Notes: generated by a model not told the origin, from the sequence alone. 24,141 nt of DNA from JBBCJT01 sp037190665 (GCA_037190665.1 JBBCJT010000006.1:1-24141); one strand, 5' to 3'; numbered from the stretch's first letter, positions 14,634 through 23,301 are shown. Program-made: numbers and translations.

Positions 14634-15707
14634 CTACGGCGTGATGGCCACCTTGAGCACGCCGTCCCGCTGGTTCGCGAACAGCTCGTACGCCGCTTCG
14701 ATCTCGTCGAGCTTGTAGCGGTGCGTCACCAGCGGCTTCAGGTCGACCCGTCCGGACCCCACGACCTCCATCAGCCGGCGCATCCGTTCCTTGCCGCCGG
14801 GGCAGAGCGTGGTGACGATCTTCAGGTCGCCGAGCCCGGCCGCGAAGGCGCCGAGCGGGATCCGCAGATCGCCCGAATAGACGCCGAGGCTGGACAGCGT
14901 CGCGCCCGGACGCAGCACGCGGAGCGCGGATTCGAAGGTGGTCTGCGTCCCGAGCGCCTCGATGGCGACATCGACGCCGCGCCCGTCCGTCAGCGCCATG
15001 ATCCGCTCGACGGGATCGTCCGCCTTGAAGTCCACGACATGATCCGCGCCGAGGTTGCGGGCGACCTTCAGGCGTTCGGGGACCGTGTCGACGCCGATGA
15101 TCGTCGTCGCCCCCATCAGCTTCGCCCCGGCCACGGCGCACAGGCCGATCGGGCCGAGCGCGAAGACCACGACGGTGTCGCCGATCCGCACGCCGCCGCT
15201 TTCCGCACCGGAGAAGCCCGTGGACATGATGTCCGGGCACATCAGCACCTGCTCGTCCGACAGCCCGTCCGGGATCGGGCTGAGATTGGCCATCGCGTCC
15301 TTGACCAGCACGTATTCGGCCTGGCAGCCGTCGATGGTGTTGCCGAACTTCCAGCCGCCCATGGCCTTGAAGCCGTGCCGCGTGCCGGGGCCGTCCTGCG
15401 ATCCGCAGCCGCACAGGCAGGCATAGCTGTGGCCGCTGGGCGTGATCGCACCCGCGATCACGCGCTGGCCTTCCTCGTAGCCGCCGACGGCCGAGCCCAG
15501 CTTCTCGATCACGCCGACCGGTTCGTGGCCGACGGTCAGGCCCCGCTCGACCGGGTACTCGCCCTTGAGGATATGGACATCGGTTCCGCAGATCGTGGTC
15601 GTGGTGACGCGGACCAGCGCATCGAGGGGCCCGACATCGGGAACGGGCTTCTCGTCGAGGACGATCCGTCCTTTCTCCACGAAGACAGCGGCCTTCATTT
15701 TCGCCAT
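14634..15707 (-). CDS. Zinc-dependent alcohol dehydrogenase, MDR family
   Basis: This is a 357-residue medium-chain dehydrogenase. Catalytic zinc ligands are C40 (TICGTDVHILKG), H61-E62 (TVGHEPVGVIE) and D159 in CPDIMSTGF. The NAD-binding loop is ALGPIG (183-188) with D207 at the end of the next strand (GVDT), which suggests NAD(H). The structural-zinc lobe is reduced to ACLCGCGSQDG (96-106), so the usual four-Cys cluster is not obviously complete. This resembles secondary (isopropanol-type) alcohol dehydrogenases, some of which lack that zinc. It should oxidise a primary or secondary alcohol or reduce the matching aldehyde or ketone. The start at ATG 15707 is supported by AAGGA seven bases upstream. 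It stands alone and is convergent with the small secreted gene. Confidence 0.92.
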   Translation of the reverse strand: MAKMKAAVFVEKGRIVLDEKPVPDVGPLDALVRVTTTTICGTDVHILKGEYPVERGLTVGHEPVGVIEKLGSAVGGYEEGQRVIAGAITPSGHSYACLCGCGSQDGPGTRHGFKAMGGWKFGNTIDGCQAEYVLVKDAMANLSPIPDGLSDEQVLMCPDIMSTGFSGAESGGVRIGDTVVVFALGPIGLCAVAGAKLMGATTIIGVDTVPERLKVARNLGADHVVDFKADDPVERIMALTDGRGVDVAIEALGTQTTFESALRVLRPGATLSSLGVYSGDLRIPLGAFAAGLGDLKIVTTLCPGGKERMRRLMEVVGSGRVDLKPLVTHRYKLDEIEAAYELFANQRDGVLKVAITP

Positions 15708-15986
15708 GGGGGTATCCTTTCGGAAGATGCTCCGCAGCAGGGAGGCATCGCGGAGCGGGGCAGCATGGGCGCTCTCACCTTCACGGCCCTACGTCGTCAC
15801 GCAGGGCGTCGCGCGCAAGCGCGACGGCGCGTAGCCGGACAGGCCGGCGCGGATCGCGCGGGGTGTGAAGAAGAGATGGTTACGATAGCGCGCCGGAACG
15901 GTTGATGCGGGATCGACATCGACAGCGGGCGCTTCGACTTATCCAGGCCTTCGATGCGCTTCCGGGCTTGCCGCACGACGCACTGA

Positions 15987-16145
15987 AATGATCCAGACTA
16001 TGCGGGTATCAGTAACCCGGATTCCCGGATCTTTGAAGAGCGCGCAGGCGCTCGCGCCGAGCTTCAACGCCTTCCGCGCAGCAAGATCATGATCGGGGAC
16101 AACCCGGTCGATGCGCGCCGCTTCGGCGTCGTGAGGACTCCGTGA
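15987..16145 (+). pseudogene. Remnant of a HAD-family hydrolase (C-terminal part)
   Basis: One frame reads NDPDYAGISNPDSRIFEE, then LPRSKIMIGDNPVDARRFGV, and stops at 16143. This matches the tail of haloacid dehalogenase-type hydrolases. G-x-S-(K)-PD-x-R-I-F is motif III, with the usual Lys replaced by Asn, and (I/M)GDNP-x-x-D is motif IV. The segment is preceded in frame by a stop (15984-15986) and has no visible motif I (DxDxT), cap domain or start. It is therefore a decayed fragment, not a gene. No neighbour explains it. Confidence 0.6.
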
Positions 16146-16243
16146 TTCCGCTCAGCGGGAGGACGGCCGCACTCCCCGACCCGCCCATCCTGTCGGCGAG
16201 CATCGAAGAACACCCGGTCCGGCAGGTCCCGCAAGCGGCGCCG

Positions 16244-16283
16244 ACCCTCACCCCGGCCCTCTCCCACAGGCGGGAGAGGGAGA
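16244..16283 (+). repeat. Palindromic intergenic repeat, unit C
   Basis: The first 22 bases are identical to unit B at 7690-7711. The arms are CCCTCTCCC and GGGAGAGGG, with one base differing from unit B in the centre (CAC for CGC), which shortens the stem. It has the same REP-like element type and the same orientation as unit B. Confidence 0.82.
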
Positions 16284-16432
16284 TGCCGCGCTTGCAAGGG
16301 CGAGGGAGAGCCGACCGCCTTACGGGCGGATGCCGATGGGAAGGTGATCGGCAAGGTCCGGCGGTATGATTGCGCCTTCATCTCCGCCGGCTCGGCCGGG
16401 CGAGGGCCGGGCCCGCGCCCGTCAGCCCGCGG

Positions 16433-16852
16433 TCACGCGGTCCGGTGGCGCGCCCGGGCCGCGCATTCGATCGCCGCGACCACCAGCGGTTCCAGCTCGA
16501 ACTCCGAGACCACCCATTCGAGCATGCGCAGCTCCTCGGGCTTGGCGAAGTGGTCGGCCGCGACGACCTCGCAGGCCAGCGCATACGCGGTCTCGCGCAG
16601 CTTCGGATCGAGGGCCGCGCGCAGCATCTCGGAGCCGCGCCTCAGCCCGTTCTCGTCCCGCAGCAGGCTGATCGCGGTGTTCATCGCCGCGTCGAGCCGT
16701 TCGGAGGTGAAGCCGCGGAAGGCCGGCATGGTCTGCACGACCCCGGACATCACGCCGATCTCGCGATCCGTCATGCCGCCATCCGCGGCGGCGACCATCA
16801 CCATCGTGCAGACCAGCGCTTCCTGCGCGCTCAACCCCGGCTTTGCCAGCAT
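16433..16852 (-). CDS. TerB-like tellurite-resistance family protein
   Basis: This is a 139-residue all-helical protein of the TerB-like family. The acidic metal-binding loop is AAADGGMTDREIGVM (21-35) and the repeated half follows as CEVVAADHFAKPEELRMLEW. This mirrors the two EF-like acidic helical hairpins of TerB-type domains, with A-D in each. It has no signal peptide, so it is cytoplasmic. TerB-like domains sense or bind divalent metal and often accompany other enzymes. No other ter gene is near, so tellurite resistance itself is doubtful. The gene starts at ATG 16850-16852, 52 bp downstream of the DinG-type helicase stop on the same strand, and may be co-transcribed with it. Confidence 0.82.
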   Translation of the reverse strand: MLAKPGLSAQEALVCTMVMVAAADGGMTDREIGVMSGVVQTMPAFRGFTSERLDAAMNTAISLLRDENGLRRGSEMLRAALDPKLRETAYALACEVVAADHFAKPEELRMLEWVVSEFELEPLVVAAIECAARARHRTA

Positions 16853-16904
16853 GGCCGCATCCTCGTTCTTTCGCCGCCCGACATGCCCGCACTCCGCGCG
16901 GGCT

Positions 16905-19682
16905 TCAAGATGCGAGGAAATCGCGCAGCGCGCCCGCCGTTTCCGCCAGCCCCGCGCGCACCGGCCGCACGCCGGCGGGAAAGGCCGACAGCAGCCGGCT
17001 GGGCGTGCGCCGGTCGAGCAGCACGAACACGCCGCGATCGTCGGCCCGGCGGATCAACCGCCCGAACGCCTGCCGCAGCCGCCGCCGCGCGGCCGCGTCG
17101 TCCCAGGCGGACGGCGCGCCGCCGGACAGATGCGTCCGCCGCTCCCGGTGCAGGATGTCGGGGCGCGGCCAGGGCACCTTCTCGAACACCACCAGCCGCA
17201 GCGCGGTGCCGGGCACGTCCACCCCGTCGCGCATCGCATCGGTGCCCAGCAGGCAGGAATCGGGCTCGGCGCGGAAGACGTCGACCAGCGTGGCGTTGTC
17301 CATCGCGTCCACGTGCTGGGCGTAGAGCGGGATGCCCGCCGCCTCCAGATCGGGCGCGATGCGCTGGTGCACGGCGCGCAGCCGGCGGATGGCGGTGAAC
17401 AGTCCCAGCCCGCCGCCGCCCGCGGCAAGGAACAGCGTGCGATAGGCGCTGGCGAGCTGGGCGATGTCGTTGCCCGCCACGTCGGTGACGACGAAGCACC
17501 GCGTCTGCGCGGCATAGTCGAAGGGCGAGGCGACGGACGCGCGGATCGCGGGCGCGGGCAGGTGCAGCGCGCCGGTGCGCGCCTCCGCCGCGTGCCAGGC
17601 GGCCTCGGGGTCCGCCTCCGCGTCGCGCAGCGTGGCGGAGGTCACCAGCATCCCGTGTGCGGGCGCGGCCAGCGTGGCGACGAAGGGGATGGTGGGGTCA
17701 AGCCAGTGACGGTGCAGCCCTACATCCACCGTCCGCCCCTCCCGCCGGTCGAGCGCGAGCCACAGCACGTGGTCCGGCCGCATGCCGGGCTCGGGCATCG
17801 GCGCGGCGACGGCTTCCAGCATCGCCGACCACGCTTTCACCGGGTCGATGGCGCGGCGGCCGAGGGAGCGGCAGGCGGCCTCGATCCGCTGGCGGGTGGC
17901 GGCGTCCAGCTCGTCGGCCTCATCGTCCAGCCGCGCGGCGAGCCGCGATTGCAGCGCGGCGAGCGGCTCGGCGAGGCGGCCGAGCGCCCGGCGCAGCCGC
18001 CCCGCCGTGGCGGCGAGAGCCTCCGCCACCGGATGCAGGTCGCATTCGAGGCTGGCGACCCCGTCATCATCCTCCGTCCGCGCCAGCACCTGCCGCCAGG
18101 CGGCGCGCAGGAAGGCCTCGGTCGGGTTCTCCTGCCCCGGCTCGGTGCCGCCGAGGTCGGGCTGCTCGCCGGAGAGCCGGCCGGACCAGCCGGAGGCCGG
18201 CAGGGCACGCGCGGCCTGCAGCACGGCATCAAGCGGGGTGGACAGTTCGGGGCGGTCGGCGACCAGCTCGTCGAGCCGCCGCCGCAGCCCCCGCGCGCGG
18301 GACCGCCCGCCCTCGGCGCCCAGCAGCCAGCGGCGCAGCTCGGCCGCCTCCAGCCCCGACAGCGCGGCGGAGAAGGCGGCGTCCGCCGCGTCGAACAGGT
18401 GGTGGCCCTCGTCGAACACGTAGCGGGTCGGCACGGCCGCGTCGTCCAGCCCGCCCCAAGCCGCCTGCGCCATCACCAGCGCGTGGTTCGCGACAACCAG
18501 ATCGGCGGTGCGCGCGCGGCGGATCGTGTGCTCCACGAAGCAGCGCCGCCAGTGCGGGCAGGCGGAGTGGATGCACTCGCCGCGCCGGTCGGCAAGGCCG
18601 GGCAGCACGCCGGGGAACAGTTCCGCGAACCAGCCCGGCAGGTCGCCGCCGTTCAGGTCGCCATCCTCGCTCGCCATCGCCCAGCGGGCGAGCAGCCCCA
18701 GCGGGATCGTCGCCCCGCCAAGGGCGGCGGCGTTCACCGCCTCCTCCAGGTTCAGCAGGCAGAGGTAGTTCTCGCGCCCCTTGCGCACGACGACGCGGCG
18801 GCGGCGCTCGGCGGGGTCGGGCACCAGCCGCGCCAGCTCCGCCTGCACCTGCCGCTGGAGGTGCCGCGTGTAGGTCGCGATCCAGACCGGGGCCTGGTTG
18901 CGCTCCGCCCACAGGCTCGCCGGGGCGACATAGCCCAGCGTCTTGCCGGTGCCGGTGCCGGCCTCGGCGAGGACCAGATGCGGCGCGCCCCGCGTCTCCC
19001 GCGGCGCGAAGGCAGCCGACGCGGCGGAGGCATAATCCCCCTGCCCCGGCCGCTGCTCCGCATCCGCGCCGACCAGCGCGGCCAGCCGCCGCCGCGCCTC
19101 GGCCGGCTCCACCGGAAACGACGATGCAGGCGGCGGGGGCGGGATCTCCTCCCATTCCGGCAGCCGCTTCCACACGCGCAGCGGCTCGGTCGACGGCGCG
19201 GCGTCGGGCCAGCCGAGCGCGGCGATGACCACCGGCGCCCAGGCCCAGCCGGCGCGGCCCATCTGCGCGGCGAGCGGGGCAGCGTCCCGGTTCGCGGGCA
19301 GCGCCGCACCGGCGGCCAGGTGGCGCAGCAGCGCCAGCGCGATCTCCGGCAGCAGCGCGGCGGCGTCCTCGGCGCGCTCCGGCGCGTCCAGCCCCAGCGC
19401 GAGGGCGAGGCCGCGCGGCGTGGGCGCGGCCGGCCGCGCCGGATGGGCGAAGGCGAACAGCTCCAGCAGGTCCCAGGCGGGAAACGGCCGCACGCCCAGC
19501 CGCCGCGCGGTGGCCGGCGCGTGCACCACGAGCGGCGGCGTGCCGGCGATCCGCGCGGCGGCAAGCGCCGTCGGCAGCGTGTCGATCTCGCCATCCGGGG
19601 TCAGGATCGTGGCACGGCCGGAACCTGCCACCAGCGCGGGCGCATCGGGCAGCATCAGGCGCGGAGTCGCGTGCTGCCGCAT
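16905..19682 (-). CDS. DinG-type ATP-dependent DNA helicase (XPD-like, Fe-S)
   Basis: This is a 925-residue superfamily 2 helicase. Walker A is AEAGTGTGKT (about 239-248), DEGHH (about 424) is the Walker B box, and QAFGRLIRRADDRG near the C-terminus is motif VI. Four Cys positions (about 308, 370, 375 and 381, in NYLC, GECIHSACPHWRRC) match the 4Fe-4S cluster of XPD/DinG enzymes. About 200 residues precede the helicase core (LTPDGEIDTLP, LVVHAPATARRLGVRPFPAW, FDLLELFAF-like), a region typical of alphaproteobacterial versions and perhaps a decayed nuclease-like domain. It is expected to unwind 5'-3' with ATP and to act in repair, R-loops or replication conflicts. Starts at 19682 (ATG), 19655 (ATG) and 19718 (TTG) are all possible; none has a strong ribosome site. 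It diverges from lysS by 44 bp. Confidence 0.92.
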   Translation of the reverse strand: MRQHATPRLMLPDAPALVAGSGRATILTPDGEIDTLPTALAAARIAGTPPLVVHAPATARRLGVRPFPAWDLLELFAFAHPARPAAPTPRGLALALGLDAPERAEDAAALLPEIALALLRHLAAGAALPANRDAAPLAAQMGRAGWAWAPVVIAALGWPDAAPSTEPLRVWKRLPEWEEIPPPPPASSFPVEPAEARRRLAALVGADAEQRPGQGDYASAASAAFAPRETRGAPHLVLAEAGTGTGKTLGYVAPASLWAERNQAPVWIATYTRHLQRQVQAELARLVPDPAERRRRVVVRKGRENYLCLLNLEEAVNAAALGGATIPLGLLARWAMASEDGDLNGGDLPGWFAELFPGVLPGLADRRGECIHSACPHWRRCFVEHTIRRARTADLVVANHALVMAQAAWGGLDDAAVPTRYVFDEGHHLFDAADAAFSAALSGLEAAELRRWLLGAEGGRSRARGLRRRLDELVADRPELSTPLDAVLQAARALPASGWSGRLSGEQPDLGGTEPGQENPTEAFLRAAWRQVLARTEDDDGVASLECDLHPVAEALAATAGRLRRALGRLAEPLAALQSRLAARLDDEADELDAATRQRIEAACRSLGRRAIDPVKAWSAMLEAVAAPMPEPGMRPDHVLWLALDRREGRTVDVGLHRHWLDPTIPFVATLAAPAHGMLVTSATLRDAEADPEAAWHAAEARTGALHLPAPAIRASVASPFDYAAQTRCFVVTDVAGNDIAQLASAYRTLFLAAGGGGLGLFTAIRRLRAVHQRIAPDLEAAGIPLYAQHVDAMDNATLVDVFRAEPDSCLLGTDAMRDGVDVPGTALRLVVFEKVPWPRPDILHRERRTHLSGGAPSAWDDAAARRRLRQAFGRLIRRADDRGVFVLLDRRTPSRLLSAFPAGVRPVRAGLAETAGALRDFLAS

Positions 19683-19726
19683 CGGCCCATATAAGGGCCG
19701 CCTTTCCGCATGCCGCAACAGAGCCG

Positions 19727-21322
19727 ATGACCGACAGCCCCGAGTACGAGAATGTGAAAGCCTGGGAGAATGTGAAAGCCTGGCCGTTCGAGGAGGCGCG
19801 CAAGCTCGCCGACCGCCTCAAGCGCACCGGCAAGGGCGAGGCGCTGTTCGAGACCGGCTACGGCCCGTCCGGCCTGCCGCATATCGGCACGTTCGGGGAG
19901 GTCGCCCGCACCTCCTGGGTGCGCCGTGCGTTCGAAACCGCCTTTCCGGAGATCCCAACGCGCCTGCTCGCGTTCAGCGACGACATGGACGGGCTGCGCA
20001 AGGTGCCGGACAACGTGCCGAACCGGGAGATGCTGGCCCAGCACCTCGGCAAGCCGCTGACCGCGGTGCCCGATCCATTCGGCACCCATGACAGTTTCGG
20101 CGCCCACAACAACGCGCGGCTGCGGGCGTTCCTCGACGGATTCGGCTTCCGCTACGAATTCGCCTCCGCCACCGACTACTACCGCGAAGGCCGGTTCGAC
20201 GCGGTGCTGCTGCGCGTGCTGGAACGCTACGACGCGATCATGGCGGTGATGCTGCCCACGCTGGGCGAGGAGCGGCAGGCCACCTACAGCCCGCTGCTGC
20301 CGGTCTGCCCGCGCACCGGCCGGGTGATGCTGGTGCCGATCGAGGAGCGCAAGCTCGATGCCGGCACCGTGGTCTGGCGCGACCCGGAGACGGGCGAAGC
20401 GGTGGAAACCCCCGTCACCGGCGGGCATTGCAAGCTGCAGTGGAAGGCCGACTGGGCGATGCGCTGGGTCGCGCTCGGCGTCGACTACGAGATGAACGGC
20501 AAGGACCTGATCCCCACCCGGATCCTGTCCGCGAAGATCGCCGAGATCCTCGGCGGGACCGCGCCGGACGGCTTCACCTACGAGCTGTTCCTCGACGAGA
20601 AGGCGCAGAAGATCAGCAAGTCGAAGGGCAACGGCCTGTCGGTCGAGGAATGGCTGACCTACGGCCCGCCGGAAAGCCTCGGCCAGTTCATGTTCCTCGC
20701 GCCGCAGCGCGCGAAGCGGCTGTTCTTCGACGTGATCCCCAAGGCGACGGACGAATACCTCGCCAATCTGGAGAAGCTGCGCGCCTCGCCCGATCCCGCG
20801 AATCCCGCCTGGCACATCCATGGCGGGGCGATGCCGAACGATGCCGGCAGCCCGGTGTCCTTCACCATGCTGCTGAACCTCGCCGTGGTGTCGAACGCGG
20901 AAAGCCCGGACATCCTGTGGCGCTACCTGCGCCGCTACGCGCCGGAGGCATCGCCCGATTCCTCGCCGCTGCTCGCCTCGCTGCTCGACCGCGCGGTCGC
21001 CTACTACCGGGACTTCGTGAAGCCGGCGAAGCGCTACCGCGACGCGACCACGGAAGAACGCGCCGCCCTCGCCGACCTCGCACGCAGCCTCGCCGCCGCC
21101 CCCGAAGGCGCGGACGCGGCGGCGTTGCAGGACATCTGCTACGAGGCCGGCAAGCGGCACTACCCGAAGGAGAAGCTGCGCGACTTCTTCGGCATGCTCT
21201 ACCAGGTACTTCTCGGCCAGCCGGAAGGCCCGCGCTTCGGCGGTTTCGCCGCGCTCTACGGCGTGCCGGAGACGGTGCGGCTGATCGAACAGGCCATCGA
21301 ACGTTCCGCCGACGCGGCGTGA
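19727..21322 (+). CDS. lysS: Lysyl-tRNA synthetase, class I
   Basis: This is a 531-residue class I lysyl-tRNA synthetase, the archaeal-type enzyme that replaces class II LysRS in many alphaproteobacteria. The HIGH-type motif is PSGLPHIGTF (47-56) and the KMSKS-type motif is KISKSKGNGL (295-304); the anticodon-binding helical domain fills the C-terminal third. It attaches lysine to tRNA-Lys using ATP, in the cytoplasm. An 18-bp perfect tandem duplication near the start gives the in-frame repeat ENVKAW-ENVKAW (8-19). The ribosome site is weak. The stop codon overlaps the GTG of the next gene (GTGA), so translation of the MprF-like protein is probably coupled. It is divergent from the helicase. 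Confidence 0.95.
   Translation: MTDSPEYENVKAWENVKAWPFEEARKLADRLKRTGKGEALFETGYGPSGLPHIGTFGEVARTSWVRRAFETAFPEIPTRLLAFSDDMDGLRKVPDNVPNREMLAQHLGKPLTAVPDPFGTHDSFGAHNNARLRAFLDGFGFRYEFASATDYYREGRFDAVLLRVLERYDAIMAVMLPTLGEERQATYSPLLPVCPRTGRVMLVPIEERKLDAGTVVWRDPETGEAVETPVTGGHCKLQWKADWAMRWVALGVDYEMNGKDLIPTRILSAKIAEILGGTAPDGFTYELFLDEKAQKISKSKGNGLSVEEWLTYGPPESLGQFMFLAPQRAKRLFFDVIPKATDEYLANLEKLRASPDPANPAWHIHGGAMPNDAGSPVSFTMLLNLAVVSNAESPDILWRYLRRYAPEASPDSSPLLASLLDRAVAYYRDFVKPAKRYRDATTEERAALADLARSLAAAPEGADAAALQDICYEAGKRHYPKEKLRDFFGMLYQVLLGQPEGPRFGGFAALYGVPETVRLIEQAIERSADAA
19748..19783 (+). repeat. Perfect 18-bp tandem duplication in lysS
   Basis: GAGAATGTGAAAGCCTGG occurs twice in immediate succession (19748-19765 and 19766-19783), in frame, encoding ENVKAW twice. 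With no mismatch between copies it looks recent. Confidence 0.95.
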
Positions 21323-23301
21323 GCAGCCGCGCGATCAGGCTGCTGCGCGACTACGGGCTGACCATCGTCGGTCTTGCCCTTCTCGCCGGCGCGATCTGGG
21401 TGGTGCAGGAGAAGTTCGGCAACCTGCGCCTGAGCGATATCGAGAGGGCGATCGAGGCATTGCCGCTCCGCGGCGTGATGCTCGCCGGCCTGTGGACCGT
21501 CGTCGCCTACGTGATCCTGACCTTCTACGACCTGCTCGCCACCCGCTACGTGGGCCATCCGGTCAGTTATCCGCGCGTCGCCTTCGCCGCCTGCTGCGCC
21601 TACACCTTCGCGCACAATCTCGGCTTCGCGGCCGTTTCGGGGGCCGCCACGCGCTACCGGCTGTACGCGCAATGGGGCCTGACCCCGATCCAGATCGCGG
21701 GCGTGGTGGCGTTCTGCTCGCTGACCTTCGGGCTCGGCGCGATGGTGCTCGGCGGCTTCGTGCTGTTCACCGAGCCGGAGGAAGTGCCGGGACTGAAGGA
21801 GCTGCCGACCTGGGTGAGCTACACGGTCGGCGTCGTGCTGTGGCTGGTCGTGTTCGGCTACATGATGATGAGCCGGTTCTGGCGGCGGCCGATCCGCGCC
21901 TTCGGGGGCGAGCTGCGCCTGCCGGGCTTCCGCCTCGCCGCCGCGCAGGTGCTGCTCGCGGCCGTGGACCTCGCGGCGACCGCGCTGATCTTCTGGGCGC
22001 TGCTGCCCGAGGTGCCGGGCCTGACCTACTGGAAGTTCGTCGGCGTCTACCTGATCGCCTATTCGGCGGGGCTCGCCGCGCATCTGCCGGGCGGCATCGG
22101 CGTATTCGACACCGCGATCGCGGTGGGCCTGTCGCCGTGGCTGGACGCGCCGACGATCTTCGCCGCCATCGTGGTCTTCCGCGCCTGGTACTACCTGATC
22201 CCGATGGCGATCGCGGGCGTGGCCTTCGCCGCCTACGAGATCTCGCTGCGCGGGCGCGGCATCCGCCGCATCGCGGTGTCCGCCGATCCGTTCGTGGTGC
22301 CGATCCTGTCCGGCTTCGCCGCCATCGCCGGCGCGCTGCTGCTGTTCGAGGGGGCGCGCGGCGGACGCAGCCATCTGATCGGGGACTGGACGCTGCAGCT
22401 CTCCAAGCTTGCCGCGAGCGTGGTGGGCGCATCGCTGCTGGTGATCGCCTGGGGGATGCTGCGGCGGGTCACGCTCGCCTGGTACGGCGTGCTGGCGCTG
22501 CTCGCCGCGGGCGTCGGGCTCGCGATGCTCAAGGGCCTGCCCTGGGGCGTGCCGGCGGCGCTGGTCGCGATCGCGCTGCTGATCCTGCCCTTCCGCGCCA
22601 GCTTCTATCGCGCTACGCCGCTGCGCGCGCAGCCGTTCAGCACCGAGGCGCTGCTGCCGGTGGTCGGTGTGGTGGCATGCAGCCTCGGCATCGCGCTGTT
22701 CAGCTACCGCAGCCTCGCCATCCGGGCGGAAGCATGGTGGGCGGCGCCGTTCAGTGCCGAGGCGCCGCTCGCGCTGCAGGCCGGGATCGGCATCGCCGGC
22801 GCTCTGCTGGTCTTCGCGCTGTACCGGCTGCTGCGGCCGATCCGGGTGCCCGAATCCGATTACGACGCCGCCGCGCGCGAACGCCTCGTCTCTCTGGGGC
22901 TGGACCGCCCGCCGCCCCGCGCTGACGGCGTGGTCTGGGGCGAGAACGGCAAGGCCGGCCTGCCCTATCTGCGGCTGGACGAGGTGTTCCTCGGCCTCGG
23001 CGATCCGGCCGGCGCGCCGGACGACCGCATCTCCTCGGTGTGGCTCTTCCGCGACCTGTGCGAGCAGAACGGCGTCGATCCCGCCGTGTGGCGCGCGGGG
23101 CCGGAACTGCTGCCGGTCTATGCCGATATCGGCCTCGTCGCCTTCGCGCTGGGCCCGGACGGACAGCCGCTGCCGGAAGCCAAGGACCGCACGCCGGAGG
23201 TGATGAACTACCTCGTCTGCCGGCCGGAGCGCGACCTGACGCGCCTGCTGCCGCTGCTGCCGGCGCTGGAAGAAGGCACGGTGGCGGAATCGACCGCCTG
23301 A
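21319..23301 (+). CDS. MprF-like lysylphosphatidylglycerol flippase with partial synthase domain
   Basis: This is a 660-residue membrane protein. Residues 1 to about 510 hold roughly twelve to fourteen helices with the hallmarks of the UPF0104/lysylphosphatidylglycerol_TM domain, such as AAHLPGGIGVFDTAIAVGLS and FRAWYYLIPMAIAGV. It ends in a soluble part (about 512-640) that matches only the beginning of the DUF2156 aminoacyl-phosphatidylglycerol synthase domain (VFLGLGDPAGAPDDRIS, WLFRDLCEQNGVDP, LPVYADIGLVAFALGPDGQ). The second, catalytic/tRNA-binding half is absent, and the protein stops soon after EVMNYLVCRPERDLTRLLPL. Full-length MprF is about 850 residues. It starts with a GTG overlapping the lysS stop. 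A flippase or a diverged lipid modification is likely; lysine transfer is doubtful without the C-half. Not a clear frameshift, since the end reads normally. Confidence 0.85.
   Translation: MSSRAIRLLRDYGLTIVGLALLAGAIWVVQEKFGNLRLSDIERAIEALPLRGVMLAGLWTVVAYVILTFYDLLATRYVGHPVSYPRVAFAACCAYTFAHNLGFAAVSGAATRYRLYAQWGLTPIQIAGVVAFCSLTFGLGAMVLGGFVLFTEPEEVPGLKELPTWVSYTVGVVLWLVVFGYMMMSRFWRRPIRAFGGELRLPGFRLAAAQVLLAAVDLAATALIFWALLPEVPGLTYWKFVGVYLIAYSAGLAAHLPGGIGVFDTAIAVGLSPWLDAPTIFAAIVVFRAWYYLIPMAIAGVAFAAYEISLRGRGIRRIAVSADPFVVPILSGFAAIAGALLLFEGARGGRSHLIGDWTLQLSKLAASVVGASLLVIAWGMLRRVTLAWYGVLALLAAGVGLAMLKGLPWGVPAALVAIALLILPFRASFYRATPLRAQPFSTEALLPVVGVVACSLGIALFSYRSLAIRAEAWWAAPFSAEAPLALQAGIGIAGALLVFALYRLLRPIRVPESDYDAAARERLVSLGLDRPPPRADGVVWGENGKAGLPYLRLDEVFLGLGDPAGAPDDRISSVWLFRDLCEQNGVDPAVWRAGPELLPVYADIGLVAFALGPDGQPLPEAKDRTPEVMNYLVCRPERDLTRLLPLLPALEEGTVAESTA

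Larger units (their letters stand above)
15708..16432. other. Gene-free stretch of decayed sequence
   Basis: This stretch of about 725 bp holds no intact gene. From left to right it has the promoter side of the alcohol dehydrogenase, about 250 bp without recognisable coding content, the HAD remnant (15987-16145), a palindromic repeat (16244-16283), a small CCGCC/GGCGG hairpin near 16316-16330, and the 3' flank of the TerB-like gene. It looks like a site of gene loss. Confidence 0.55.

Noticed and set aside
16344..19694. 1116-codon plus-strand frame across the helicase region
   Set aside because: Antisense shadow of the DinG-type gene, which has all helicase motifs and the Fe-S cysteines. The shadow has only biased composition.
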